64,000 bases of DNA from contig PLCO01000021.1 of NCBI GenBank assembly GCA_003134815.1, positions 122,305-186,304 on the forward strand. The letters run 5' to 3'. The DNA comes from Acidobacteriaceae bacterium (lineage in GTDB: Bacteria > Acidobacteriota > Terriglobia > Terriglobales > Acidobacteriaceae). Within the stretch, counting starts at the first letter, position 1; the number at the start of each line of letters is the position of its first letter. The notes beneath the pieces were generated by a model, which saw only the letters and a program-made list of their open reading frames with translations, did no database searches and was not told where the DNA came from. The position numbers and the translations under genes were made by a program. Of the stretch, positions 42,774 through 52,052 are shown one piece after another.

Positions 42774-44024
42774 CTAGTGTCCCGGAATCATTCCCCACAA
42801 CATCATCATTGTCATACCGATGACAATAATGCTGGTGGCCCAGGCGATCCAGTTCCAAAGACGCGAGTTCTTGTGCGCGCCCATCAGGTCGCTTCGGTTA
42901 ATGAGCAGCAGCATGAGGATGATGACCACCGGCAGAAGGACGCCGTTGAGCACCTGGGACAGGATCGCAACGTTGATGAGCTGAGAATCGGGCAGCAGCA
43001 GAACAGTGATGGCGCCGCCGGCGATGAGAAGCGTGTAGAGCCAGTAGAAAAACGGCGCCTCCTTGAAGCTTTTGTCGACACCCGATTCGACGCCAAGTCC
43101 TTCGCAGACCGTGTAAGCCGTAGACAGCGGCAGAATGGATGCTGCAAACAGCGAAGCATTGAAGAGCCCAAAGGCGAAGAGGATGAAGGCGTAGTCGCCG
43201 GCCAGGGGGCGCATGGCCTCGGCTGCGTCCGCGGCCACCTGAATGGCTCCCATGCCGTGAACGAAGAGCGTGGCCGCGCAGGCCACCACGATGAACCAGG
43301 CGATGAGATCAGTGAAGATGCTGCCAACGATCACATCGAGGCGTGAAGCGGCGTAATCCTTGACGCGAATTCCTTTTTCCACGATCGACGCCTGAAGGTA
43401 GAACTGCATCCAGGGCGCGATGGTGGTGCCGACGACGCCGATGGCCATGTAGATGTAGGCCTTGTCTCCCCACACGGATTTGGCGGGAAGCTTGACAGTG
43501 GCCCATAACGCATCGTGCCAACTGGGCTGCGAGAGCACGCCGGCAAAGATATACGTGATGTAGACAGCCGACGCGACGAGGAAAATCTTTTCAGTGCTTT
43601 TGTAGTCGCCGCGGATGACAAGGGCCCAAACCAGAAAGGCACAGATGGGCACGGAAATCAGCTTGGACACGTGAAACAAATGCAGCGAGCCGGCGATGCC
43701 GATGAATTCGGTAACTACATTGGTGTAATTGACGACGACCAGCACCAGCATGAGAACGAAGGTGAGGCGCAGGCCGAACTCCTCGCGGATGAGATCGCTG
43801 AGTCCCTTGCCGGTGACCACGCCCATGCGGGCGCACATCTCCTGCACCACGATGAGCGCGATGGTGATGGGAATCATGGTCCACAGGAGGGTGTAGCCGT
43901 ACTGCGCGCCGGCCTGAGAGTAAGTGAGAATGCCGCCGGAGTCGTTATCGACATTGGCGGTAATGAATCCGGGGCCGAGCACGGCCAGAAAGAGGATGAT
44001 CCGGATTCGCCAGCGCTTCCACAT
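42774..44024 (-). CDS. Nramp-family divalent metal transporter with atypical metal-site motifs
   Basis: The 416-residue protein has the SLC11/Nramp architecture of about eleven membrane helices: GPGFITA at the start of TM1 and the EMCARMGVVTGKGLSDLIRE loop. The usual DPGN motif of TM1 is replaced by DNDSGG (residues 26-31). The usual TM6 MPH motif is replaced by GTTIAPWMQFY, so the metal-binding methionine is absent. Those changes suggest that it is not a standard Mn2+/Fe2+ carrier. A free-standing MgtE-type regulatory protein lies two genes upstream on the same strand, with an unrelated oxidoreductase between them. Transport direction and ion are unknown. Confidence 0.85.
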   Translation of the reverse strand: MWKRWRIRIILFLAVLGPGFITANVDNDSGGILTYSQAGAQYGYTLLWTMIPITIALIVVQEMCARMGVVTGKGLSDLIREEFGLRLTFVLMLVLVVVNYTNVVTEFIGIAGSLHLFHVSKLISVPICAFLVWALVIRGDYKSTEKIFLVASAVYITYIFAGVLSQPSWHDALWATVKLPAKSVWGDKAYIYMAIGVVGTTIAPWMQFYLQASIVEKGIRVKDYAASRLDVIVGSIFTDLIAWFIVVACAATLFVHGMGAIQVAADAAEAMRPLAGDYAFILFAFGLFNASLFAASILPLSTAYTVCEGLGVESGVDKSFKEAPFFYWLYTLLIAGGAITVLLLPDSQLINVAILSQVLNGVLLPVVIILMLLLINRSDLMGAHKNSRLWNWIAWATSIIVIGMTMMMLWGMIPGH

Positions 44025-44228
44025 GGCAGTGCGAGTTCCTAAGGTGGATTCATTTCAGTTTGAGCTTGGCGGAAAAAGATTCCTCACTGACCATAACAGG
44101 CAAGACCCAAACGAGCGAAGCGAGAGACGCAAATCGTTCGTTGGACCATCCCGATCGAGAAGGGAGGACTCCGGTTGAGAAAGAATCCCCCATTTGATCC
44201 GCAAAAACTGCTGTCGATACGATCCCGG

Positions 44229-45704
44229 CTAAGCCTTAGCGGCACGCACGGGCTGTGTCTGCTGCGCTGCGCTCGCACTCGTGCCGAGCAGGCTATGCAC
44301 CACGTCTGCCGCGCTATAGCTATTGCGCCCCGGCGCAAGGAACTGCGCAATGGTATTCAGGTCGTCGCCCACAGTGACCAGCGCGGGCTCGACTGAGCCA
44401 TCCTTGCGCGTTTGCGCGTGACCGATATTCGACAACAGCGTGTTGCAGAGGCATTTGCGGCCAACCGTCTCTTCGATCTTGCCGCCCTTGGCTACGTAGT
44501 TTTCTCCGGGCTCCGCCGAGCAGCGGTAGCCGATCTGATCATCGCCCACTGCGTACGGTTCGCGCAGATAACCCAGATCGCAGATTCGATTACGCTCTGC
44601 ATAGACAGCAGACTCCGATGTGGTGCCCGCGAGCTTCGCAACTTTGAACGGAAATCCGGTTGGCGAGGCCAGCGGATCGGTGAACACTTCGCCTGTCCCG
44701 GCAATTGCCTGCTCAATGAGCCTCGTTTTCAAGTCGGCCCTCATGCCCGATTCCTGAGTGAATGCAAATGCGGTTCCAACCTGCACGCCAGTCGCCCCCT
44801 GATCCAGCGCTTCGCGCAGCTTGGTCGCGCTGCCATACCCACCGGCCAGCCAGAAGGGAACGCCGAGCGATTTCAACTCCTCGGTTTTCACGACGTCGCG
44901 CTCGCCATAGACCGGCTCGCCAGCATCGTTGAGTTGCGGCTTGCCCCGTGGCGGCGCATTGTGGCCGCCTGCTGTTGGGCTCTCGATCACCAGTCCATCG
45001 ACGCGGCCGCTGGCGCGGCGCAGCATGGTAGTGGCGAGGGTGTTGGACGAGACGATGGCCAAAAACCTGGGCCGGTTGAGGGCCGGAAGCGGGCCTTCGG
45101 CGAATTCTGCCGGATCGAGGCGCATCAAAGAGTCCAAGTTGGAAAACTGCGCAGCGCCCGTAACAGCCAGGCGATACTCCGCGGCACGCTGCGCCGCAAA
45201 CGCATCGAGTACACCAGGAATGTGCAGCGGGATACCCGCGCCCATCAGGACATAGCCCACGCCCGCCAACATGGCGCCATAGATTGAAGGCAGATGGGGG
45301 AGTTGAACTTTCTCAAGATAGTTGATGCCCACAGGATTGTTGTGGCCTTCCCTGGCCAGAAAAACCTCAACGAAATTGCTCACCATGCAGAGTTCGATGA
45401 GCTTGCGCGAATCGTGTTTCTGGTGCATGGGAAGCGCCTTATAAGGCGCACCTGCGTCCTTGCCGCCCGGCACGAAGTATTCCTGCCAGATTCGTTTCGC
45501 CATATCGGGAAACGGAAAAGCATCCAGTCCGCGGCGCATGTGCCCGCTCTCGTCGCCGTCTGCGAGCCGGCGCACAAAGACCGCATCGAGCGCCGTGCCT
45601 GACACGACACCCAACTGGCCAAGTTTTGAAACGGCCTGGGCCAAACGCCAATTGGAGACGCCGACGCCCATTCCGCCCTGAATGATCACTGGAAACCGGG
45701 ACAT
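44229..45704 (-). CDS. Nitronate monooxygenase-like FMN enzyme
   Basis: The 491-residue protein has a TIM-barrel FMN fold of the nitronate monooxygenase / 2-nitropropane dioxygenase group: FPVIIQGGMGVGVSNWRLAQAV at the start, VVSGTALD, SPTAGGHNAPPRG, WLAGGYGS and VQVGTAFAFTQESG near the phosphate-binding site. It is much longer than the usual ~320-360 residues; the extra C-terminal part includes RKCLCNTLL. The length and the HNNPVGINYLEK segment suggest the long subgroup that includes PfaD-like proteins. The real substrate is unknown. It stands between the MgtE-like and Nramp genes. Confidence 0.8.
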   Translation of the reverse strand: MSRFPVIIQGGMGVGVSNWRLAQAVSKLGQLGVVSGTALDAVFVRRLADGDESGHMRRGLDAFPFPDMAKRIWQEYFVPGGKDAGAPYKALPMHQKHDSRKLIELCMVSNFVEVFLAREGHNNPVGINYLEKVQLPHLPSIYGAMLAGVGYVLMGAGIPLHIPGVLDAFAAQRAAEYRLAVTGAAQFSNLDSLMRLDPAEFAEGPLPALNRPRFLAIVSSNTLATTMLRRASGRVDGLVIESPTAGGHNAPPRGKPQLNDAGEPVYGERDVVKTEELKSLGVPFWLAGGYGSATKLREALDQGATGVQVGTAFAFTQESGMRADLKTRLIEQAIAGTGEVFTDPLASPTGFPFKVAKLAGTTSESAVYAERNRICDLGYLREPYAVGDDQIGYRCSAEPGENYVAKGGKIEETVGRKCLCNTLLSNIGHAQTRKDGSVEPALVTVGDDLNTIAQFLAPGRNSYSAADVVHSLLGTSASAAQQTQPVRAAKA

Positions 45705-45839
45705 GCCTAAATTGTTTCACAGATTCAATTCAAATGCGACCGGAGAGCTTTCTCGCAAATCACCGACCCCAAGAAACGCGGGAAGGTTCCCAACGTGAAA
45801 GCGGAAACCGCCCCACGCTTTTCTTGTGCCGGTTAGAAT

Positions 45840-47096
45840 TTAAAGCTTCTCGCGCAGAAAACTTATGACGCGCTCGGCCTGCACCACGCCTACCATGCGG
45901 CCCAGCGAGTCTACAACCGGGAGCGCATGAAGGTTGTATTTGTCGAACAATTCGGCCAGTTCGTTTTGCTTCATATCGGGTGGGCAGGAGATGACGCGTG
46001 ACTCGGCAAGGACGCCCAAATGCGATTCCGGCTGAGCCATCACCAGGCGCGCCAGAGGAATTGCGCCGCGAAGCATACGTTTTTCGTCGAACAGAAAGAC
46101 TTCCGTCACGCTCTCCGGATCGCCGTCGAAGCTACGCAAGGCCTGCACGGCCTGCGCAACGGTGGCTTCCACGCCCACGTAGACAAACTCCGTGGTCATG
46201 CTGCCGGCGGCAGAGTCCTCGTCGAACTCGAGGAGCTCCTCGACCTCTTGCCGCTCCTCTGGCTCCATCTCCTCGAGGATGGCATCGGATTGCTCCTCCG
46301 ACAGCTCGGAGAGCAGATCGGCAGCGGCGCCGGGGTCCATTTCCTCCACGATGTCGGCGATGCGCTCTTCATCGAGCTTTTCGAGCAGTGCCTTTTGCAT
46401 CCTTGGCTCGACCTCTTCCAGAGTCTCGGCGGCCATCTCTTCATTGAGGGAGGTGAAGATGGCCTGGCGTTCGGCAGGCGCCAGATCTTCAAGAATGTCG
46501 GCCAGGTCAGAGGGGTGGATGCCGGCCAGACGCTCGTGCTCGATGCGCAGCTTGACGCGTCGCGCGGGATCGGGCTCAATGACATCGACAAACTGCCAGG
46601 GAATGGCGCGGGCGCTAAACCTGCGCGAGATGGATTCAAGGCGCGCCCGCGGCAGAACGCCTTTGAAGACCCGGCGAAATGCGCCGCGCAGACCGACCTC
46701 GACTTCAGCCACGCGCAGATGGTGGGCCGCTCCCTGGCCGGTCCACTCCAGATCAACATCGTTGACGCGGACCACTTTTCGGCCGTTGATGTCGATGATC
46801 TGGCGGTCAACGAGATCGCGCTGCAAAAAGAGATAGCTGCCTTCGTCCTTGAGTGGAGCGAGCGCCTCGGCCGAGCGCAACTCAAGCGTGCCTGCAGGAG
46901 TCTCCATCACTTCCTGCGAGGGCACAAGGAAAAGGCCGGAGCGGGCCTTGAGCACGATGCCCGCCACCCTGCCGCCGTCGGGCCCCGTAGCTACCACAAC
47001 GTCTTTGAGCCTGCCTCGCAACTGCCCATGCGCGTCCGTCACCGGCGTGCCAAGAAGCGCGGTAAGGCTGACACGAATTGAATTGTGCTGGTTCAC
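45840..47096 (-). CDS. PRC-barrel / MgtE-N / CBS regulatory protein without transporter domain
   Basis: The 418-residue protein is soluble. An N-terminal PRC-barrel-like part (GTPVTDAHGQLRGRLKDVVV) and a second barrel half (DIVDRQIIDINGRKVVRVNDV) lead to an MgtE-N domain at about 185-310, made of helical hairpins such as HPSDLADILEDLAPAERQ, DEERIADIVEEMDPGAA and EQSDAILEEMEPEER. A CBS pair follows (GSMTTEFVYVGVEATVAQA; the second ends in ALPVVDSLGRMVGVV). In MgtE this N-CBS module senses cytosolic Mg2+ and gates the channel; here the membrane domain is missing and the protein ends after the second CBS. GTG 47096 with GGAG upstream is preferred to TTG 47108. Confidence 0.85.
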   Translation of the reverse strand: MNQHNSIRVSLTALLGTPVTDAHGQLRGRLKDVVVATGPDGGRVAGIVLKARSGLFLVPSQEVMETPAGTLELRSAEALAPLKDEGSYLFLQRDLVDRQIIDINGRKVVRVNDVDLEWTGQGAAHHLRVAEVEVGLRGAFRRVFKGVLPRARLESISRRFSARAIPWQFVDVIEPDPARRVKLRIEHERLAGIHPSDLADILEDLAPAERQAIFTSLNEEMAAETLEEVEPRMQKALLEKLDEERIADIVEEMDPGAAADLLSELSEEQSDAILEEMEPEERQEVEELLEFDEDSAAGSMTTEFVYVGVEATVAQAVQALRSFDGDPESVTEVFLFDEKRMLRGAIPLARLVMAQPESHLGVLAESRVISCPPDMKQNELAELFDKYNLHALPVVDSLGRMVGVVQAERVISFLREKL

Positions 47097-47262
47097 GCGC
47101 GGCTCCAAAGATCGAGTGGGGGTTGAAACTCAACCTAACCATCGCAGTTTACTCCCCTGGACGAAGCGCACAGCGGCGCAAACCGGCGCTATGGCCAATG
47201 AAAGTAATCCCTTCGCGGCCTTGACACAATCGCATACAGACTTGAAACTGCCAGCTAGGTTA

Positions 47263-47757
47263 ATGAAATGCGGGGTGGCGCTTGCGAGGCCCACGTTGGA
47301 GGCAAACGACAGTCCGGTGACTGGACCGACTAGAGAACGGCGGAGTTTCCGGCTGAATTCCAGCATGGAAAGCGTGAACGAGGTGGAAGCGGCCGCGGAT
47401 AAGCTGGCCATTGATGCAGGTCTGGACGAAGACCAGCGCTTCCACATCGGCATGGCTGTTCGCGAGGCGGCCATTAACGCCGTGCTTCACGGGAATCAAT
47501 ACGATCCTGCGCGCCAGATTGCGGTCTCGATGGAAAACACGGGTAAGGACCTGGTCATCGTGATTGCCGACGAAGGTCAAGGTTTCCATCCCGACAAAGT
47601 GCCCAATCCGCTGGCCGAAGAGAACCTTCTTCGGGGCACGGGGCGCGGCATCTTCCTCATCCGGTCTCTTATGGATGAGGTACACTTTCGACAATTGCAT
47701 CCGGGAACCGAATTGACGCTTATCAAGCATCTGGCGCCAACGGGGGGAAAGACCTAG
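47263..47757 (+). CDS. Anti-sigma factor serine kinase (RsbW/SpoIIAB-like)
   Basis: The product (164 residues from ATG 47263) is a GHKL ATPase: the N box EAAINAVLHGNQYD, the G1 box VIADEGQGF and the G2 box GTGRGIFLIRSLMDEV are clear. Such kinases bind a sigma factor and phosphorylate a STAS-domain antagonist. The frame is open upstream, with an ATG at 47191 and others; the GHKL core begins near residue 45, so the exact start is uncertain. TTGACA at 47221 may be a -35. The STAS partner follows 147 bases downstream. No sigma factor gene is near. Confidence 0.85.
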   Translation: MKCGVALARPTLEANDSPVTGPTRERRSFRLNSSMESVNEVEAAADKLAIDAGLDEDQRFHIGMAVREAAINAVLHGNQYDPARQIAVSMENTGKDLVIVIADEGQGFHPDKVPNPLAEENLLRGTGRGIFLIRSLMDEVHFRQLHPGTELTLIKHLAPTGGKT

Positions 47758-47904
47758 AGCCTGTTATTAGCTTTCGCGCGAGGCGGGAATGAACCGGAAC
47801 GCCGAAGTATGATTTTCCGGGTTCCTGAGCCGGGCGCGAAGTTTTCCGCAAACGGGCGGCGGCAAAGATGCTATAACCGATGTACCTAGAAAGGGGGATT
47901 TTCC

Positions 47905-48249
47905 GTGGCACTTGCGATAGCTTCTCGTGAAGTGGATGGCGTGACAGTACTGGAACTCAGCGGGCGGATCACACTCGGCGAGGGGAGCGTACAGTTGCGC
48001 GACGCCATTCGTGACGCGATCGGCAAAGGACAGAAAGATATCCTGCTGGATCTGGGCGAAGTGAACTACATCGATAGCTCGGGCCTGGGTGAACTGGTGA
48101 GCGCCTACACCTCTGCCAAGAACCAGAGCGCGAAGTTGAAACTGCTGAAACTGACCAAGAAGGTCCACGACCTGCTGCAGCTGACCAAGCTGTATACCGT
48201 TTTCGATATCTACGATGACGAGGCCAGCGCTATTTCATCGTATAAATAG
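47905..48249 (+). CDS. STAS-domain anti-sigma factor antagonist
   Basis: The 114-residue protein is a single STAS domain: VTVLELSGRITLGEGS at the start and DLGEVNYIDSSGLGELV with the phosphorylatable serine, then SAKLKLLKLTKKVHDLL and the end of the domain. It would be the substrate of the anti-sigma kinase just upstream, and when dephosphorylated would free the sigma factor (or another partner). GTG start with AAGGGGG upstream. A strong hairpin follows. Confidence 0.9.
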   Translation: MALAIASREVDGVTVLELSGRITLGEGSVQLRDAIRDAIGKGQKDILLDLGEVNYIDSSGLGELVSAYTSAKNQSAKLKLLKLTKKVHDLLQLTKLYTVFDIYDDEASAISSYK

Positions 48250-48276
48250 CCCCGTTCGGGTGAAGCTTTGAGTAAG

Positions 48277-48308
48277 AAAGGCCATCCCGTTTGCACGGGG
48301 TGGCCTTT
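48277..48308. terminator. Bidirectional hairpin terminator
   Basis: AAAGGCCATCCCGT / ACGGGGTGGCCTTT with a TTGC loop separates the convergent STAS and lemA genes. The A/T-rich flanks work in both directions. Confidence 0.85.
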
Positions 48309-48335
48309 CGCATTTGCGGAGAGCGGGTCGAACTT

Positions 48336-48914
48336 CTAGAACTGCACGTTGGGCACCGCTTGCGACGCCGGGCTGGCGGCGAAGTAGGCATTGTTCTGGT
48401 GGAAGCCGGCAATCCCCGCCCAGATACTGTTGGGGAACTGCAAAATAAATGTGTTGTAGTCCTGGATTGCGTCGTTGTAGCGTTTGCGCGCGACGCTGAT
48501 CCGGTTCTCGGTGCCGGATAGCTCATCCTGCAATCGCATGAACTGATCGCTGGAGCGCAATGTCGGATAGTTTTCTGTCAAGACGAGCACCTTGGCCAGG
48601 GAACTATCGAGCTGATTGTTTGCGGCGATCTTGGCTTCAGGGGTCTGGGCGTTCATCAATCCGTCCCGGGCCTGTGCGATTTCGGCGAACACGCTGCTCT
48701 CTTCCTTGGTGAAACCTTTCACGGTCGACACCAGGTTGGGGATGAGATCGGCGCGCCGCTCCAGTTGCACGTCTACTTCAGACCATGCGGCTTTTACCGT
48801 CTGATCCTTGGCCACCATTTGATTCTTGGCGCTGACGAAGCTGCCAAAGATCATCAGCACCACGAGAAGCAGGACGCCTAAAACACCCAGCGTAATTCCA
48901 AGTCCACGGCTCAT
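48336..48914 (-). CDS. lemA: LemA family protein
   Basis: The 192-residue protein has one N-terminal membrane helix (LGVLGVLLLVVLMIFGSFV), then a long helical domain with the family signatures AWSEVDVQLERRADLIPNL, LVLTENYPTLRSSDQFMRLQDEL and ENRISVARKRYNDAIQDYN. It is anchored with the helical domain outside the cytoplasm. LemA genes often lie beside TPM-domain genes, as here (the gene upstream at 49.0-49.8 kb). Function is not settled. Confidence 0.93.
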   Translation of the reverse strand: MSRGLGITLGVLGVLLLVVLMIFGSFVSAKNQMVAKDQTVKAAWSEVDVQLERRADLIPNLVSTVKGFTKEESSVFAEIAQARDGLMNAQTPEAKIAANNQLDSSLAKVLVLTENYPTLRSSDQFMRLQDELSGTENRISVARKRYNDAIQDYNTFILQFPNSIWAGIAGFHQNNAYFAASPASQAVPNVQF

Positions 48915-49019
48915 ACAGTTTGATTCTCCTTGGCAAAACAGTTATCAGCTTTCAGCTTGTGCCCCATTGCTACCTGCTTTTCAGGATAAGCTGTGGGCTG
49001 AGAGCTAAGCGCTGAAATA

Positions 49020-49844
49020 TTACCAACTTCCTCCGGCGCCGCCGCCGCCAAAACCACCGCCGCCGCCGCCGAATCCTCCAAAGCCTCCGCCACCACCACC
49101 GCCGAAACCACCTCCGCCAAATCCTCCGCCCATTCCTGAGCCGCCACCCCAGCCGCCTCGTCCCCAACCGCCAAAAAACAGGCTGGCGCCGAAGAGGATG
49201 CGAAACAATGAGCCGCCGCCGAAAAAGAGAAGGACAAGGATGAGCAGAATAAGTTTGCCCGCCCCGCCGCCACTATCCTGCTGAGCGGGCTGAGGCGCAT
49301 CTGTGGGCTGATTCTGGGTCAGCGTGATTTTGGCGTCGTCGGCGATGACCTGGGCCACCTCGCCCACTGCGAGCGTGACTGCGCCGTCATAGTCGCTGGC
49401 CTTCAGGTCGGGAACCATGTCGCGGCCAATGTTGCCGGTCTTGCCGTCGGGCAGAATCCCTTCAAGCCCGTAGCCGACCTCGATGCGGTATTTGTGGTCG
49501 GCGACTGCCAGCAGCACCATGGCGTACTTGTTGTCGCCCTTGTTGCCCATCTTCCAGTGGTCTTCAAGCTGATTGGCGTAGTCTGCCGCGTCGTCGCCGT
49601 TGAGGTCGTGGACGGTGACGATGGCGATCTGCGCATTGGCCTGGGAGTGATCGAGTTGCGTGCAGATCGAGTCCAGATGCGCGATCACCTGTGGCGATAG
49701 CACATGAGCGAAGTCGCTCACATAGTCAGTGGGTTGGGGGAGGCTTGCGACGGTCTCGGCGAGCGAAGAGACGGGAAGGAATACAAAAAGGGCCGCCAGC
49801 AAGGGCGGAAGCATGGCGAAGCGTGCGCTGCGAAGGCCTACCAT
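49020..49844 (-). CDS. TPM-domain protein (YgcG family) with Gly-rich tail
   Basis: The 274-residue protein has a signal peptide, then a TPM domain (about 35-165: YVSDFAHVLSPQVIAHLDSIC, IAIVTVHDLNGDDAADYANQLEDHWKMG, YRIEVGYGLEGILPDGKTG), a membrane helix (KLILLILVLLFFGGGSLFRIL) and a C-terminal Gly-rich tail with repeated GGGGFGG. TPM domains are linked to thylakoid or membrane-protein repair in plants and have phosphatase activity in some. It stands upstream of lemA on the same strand. Confidence 0.9.
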   Translation of the reverse strand: MVGLRSARFAMLPPLLAALFVFLPVSSLAETVASLPQPTDYVSDFAHVLSPQVIAHLDSICTQLDHSQANAQIAIVTVHDLNGDDAADYANQLEDHWKMGNKGDNKYAMVLLAVADHKYRIEVGYGLEGILPDGKTGNIGRDMVPDLKASDYDGAVTLAVGEVAQVIADDAKITLTQNQPTDAPQPAQQDSGGGAGKLILLILVLLFFGGGSLFRILFGASLFFGGWGRGGWGGGSGMGGGFGGGGFGGGGGGGFGGFGGGGGGFGGGGAGGSW

Positions 49845-49913
49845 TCCTCCATCATTGTACGTTGGCAGGGCGCGGCGAGTTCCCTAAGCTGCAAGCTCTA
49901 CACTGGGATAGAA

Positions 49914-52019
49914 ATGAGCCAAAATCCGCTTCCGTCGCCGCCAGTCGCCCACAAAGAACATACGGAAACTACGCTGCACGGCGTTGTCCTTGAGGACGAC
50001 TACGCCTGGCTGCGGGATAAAGCAGATCCTGATGTCACCGAATATCTCGAAGCCGAGAACGCCTACGCCGATGCGGTGATGACGCCGCAGGCAGGGCTGC
50101 GCGAAAAGCTGTACGAAGAAATGCTGAGCCATGTGAAGCAGACGGACGTTTCGGTTCCCTACCGCGATGGCGCCTGGTGGTATTACACGCGTACCGAGGA
50201 AGGGCTGCAGTACGGCATTCATTGCCGCAAGCGGGGCGGGCCGACGGGACCCGAGGCCACAGCAAAAGAAGAAGTAGTGCTGGACGGGAATGAACTCGCG
50301 CAGGGGCAGGCATTTTTTTCGATCGGCGACACGGACATTACCGACGACGGCCGCTGGCTAGCCTACACAACCGACACCAAGGGTTTTCGCCAGTATACGT
50401 TGCGCATCAAGGACCTGGAAACCGGTGAGACGTTGGCGGGCGAGGTTGAACGCGCTGGGTCCGTGGTGTGGGCCGCGGGCAATCGCACGCTTTTCTACAC
50501 CGTTGAGGACGAGCAGCAGAAGCGCCAGTTTCAGCTTTGGCGGCATGAGCTTGGCACGGCGCATTCTGACGACGTGCTGGTCCACCAGGATGACGACGAG
50601 CGCTTCAACCTTGGCGCGGGGCGCACGCGCGATGGCAAATACATCGTTGTGGAGGCGGCCAGCCACACGACGAGCGAAGCGCGGGTGCTGCGAGCAGATG
50701 AGCCAGCCGGGATTTTCGCCGTCATTGCGCCGCGCGAGGATGAGCACGAGTATTCGGTCGACCATCGCAATGGGCTGTGGTTTATCCGGACGAACGATCG
50801 TGGGCGAAACTTTCGACTGGTGACGGCTCCCGTAGCTGCGCCGGGCCGCGAGCACTGGACTGAGCGGATCGCCCATCGAGACGCGGTGATGCTCGAAGAC
50901 GTCGATCTCTTCGCGGGATTTTTCATCGCTTGTGAACGCGAGGATGGTCTGCCGCGCTTGAGGCTATGGAAATTTGCCGGAGACGGCGCCGATGCAGCGC
51001 GCGCGGGTGAAATCGCCTTCCCCGAGCCGGCTTACAGCGCGTACCCTCACATCAATCGCATATTTGAAGCAACGACCTTCCGCTACGGGTATCAATCGTT
51101 GGTTACGCCGAGCTCGGTTTACGAGTACGACGTGGCAACGGGCGAGTCGACACTGCTGAAGCAGCTTGAAGTGCCGGGCGGGTTCGATCGCACGCTCTAT
51201 GCGAGCGAGCGGATTCACGCGAAAGCGCCGGATGGGGTCGAGGTTCCGGTGTCGATCGTGTATCGCCGTGACAAACTCGGTAAGATCGACGGCCGCGGGA
51301 CGGGAACAAATCCGCTCTACGTTTACGGCTACGGGTCGTACGGATATTCGCTGCCGCTCGGCTTCAGCTCGAATCGACTGAGCCTGCTCGATCGCGGAGT
51401 GGTGCTGGCGTACGCGCACATTCGCGGCGGCGGTGACCTGGGGGAGCCGTGGCATGACGCGGGGAAAATGCTGGTAAAGCGCAACACTTTCACCGATTTC
51501 ATCGCCTGCGTGGAACACCTGACCGCGCTGGGCTACGGCGATCCGAGACGCGTGGCGGCCGAGGGCGGATCAGCGGGCGGGTTGCTGATGGGCGCAATCG
51601 CGAACATGCGGCCCGATCTTTTCCGCGCCATTGTCTCACACGTTCCGTTTGTGGACGTGATGAATACGATGCTCGATGCTTCCCTGCCCCTCACGGTTCC
51701 CGAATACGAGGAATGGGGCGACCCGAATGAAGAAAAATATTTCAAATACATGCTGAGTTATTCGCCTTACGACAATCTGCGCGCGGCGAATTACCCGGCG
51801 ATGCTGGTGAAGACCAGTCTGCACGACAGCCAGGTAATGTATTGGGAGCCGGCGAAGTATGTGGCGAAGCTGCGCACACTCAAAACCGACAGCAATCCGC
51901 TGTTGCTGGTGACGAATATGCAGGCGGGACATGGCGGAGCAAGTGGGCGATACGACTACCTGAAGGAGATTGCGCTGGACTACGCTTTTCTGCTGCGTGA
52001 ATTCGGAATTGTGTGCTAA
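49914..52019 (+). CDS. ptrB: Oligopeptidase B (S9A family)
   Basis: The 701-residue enzyme cleaves peptides after basic residues. It has the N-terminal propeller with HGVVLEDDYAWLRDKADPDV, and the catalytic domain with GYGSYGYSL, the GGSAGG nucleophile (Ser553), an aspartate in LHDSQV (Asp638) and the histidine in AGHGG (His673). The order and spacing match the PtrB branch of prolyl oligopeptidases. ATG 49914 gives the normal cytosolic start (MSQNPLPSPP); no signal peptide. The upstream frame extension overlaps the neighbouring gene and is not supported. Confidence 0.92.
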   Translation: MSQNPLPSPPVAHKEHTETTLHGVVLEDDYAWLRDKADPDVTEYLEAENAYADAVMTPQAGLREKLYEEMLSHVKQTDVSVPYRDGAWWYYTRTEEGLQYGIHCRKRGGPTGPEATAKEEVVLDGNELAQGQAFFSIGDTDITDDGRWLAYTTDTKGFRQYTLRIKDLETGETLAGEVERAGSVVWAAGNRTLFYTVEDEQQKRQFQLWRHELGTAHSDDVLVHQDDDERFNLGAGRTRDGKYIVVEAASHTTSEARVLRADEPAGIFAVIAPREDEHEYSVDHRNGLWFIRTNDRGRNFRLVTAPVAAPGREHWTERIAHRDAVMLEDVDLFAGFFIACEREDGLPRLRLWKFAGDGADAARAGEIAFPEPAYSAYPHINRIFEATTFRYGYQSLVTPSSVYEYDVATGESTLLKQLEVPGGFDRTLYASERIHAKAPDGVEVPVSIVYRRDKLGKIDGRGTGTNPLYVYGYGSYGYSLPLGFSSNRLSLLDRGVVLAYAHIRGGGDLGEPWHDAGKMLVKRNTFTDFIACVEHLTALGYGDPRRVAAEGGSAGGLLMGAIANMRPDLFRAIVSHVPFVDVMNTMLDASLPLTVPEYEEWGDPNEEKYFKYMLSYSPYDNLRAANYPAMLVKTSLHDSQVMYWEPAKYVAKLRTLKTDSNPLLLVTNMQAGHGGASGRYDYLKEIALDYAFLLREFGIVC

Positions 52020-52052
52020 AGTTGGGCGACTTTTGTTGACCAATGGTTTGCA

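Noticed and set aside
46020..47081. 353-codon plus-strand frame opposite the MgtE-like gene
   Set aside because: Antisense to clear MgtE-N/CBS coding sequence; no motif of its own.
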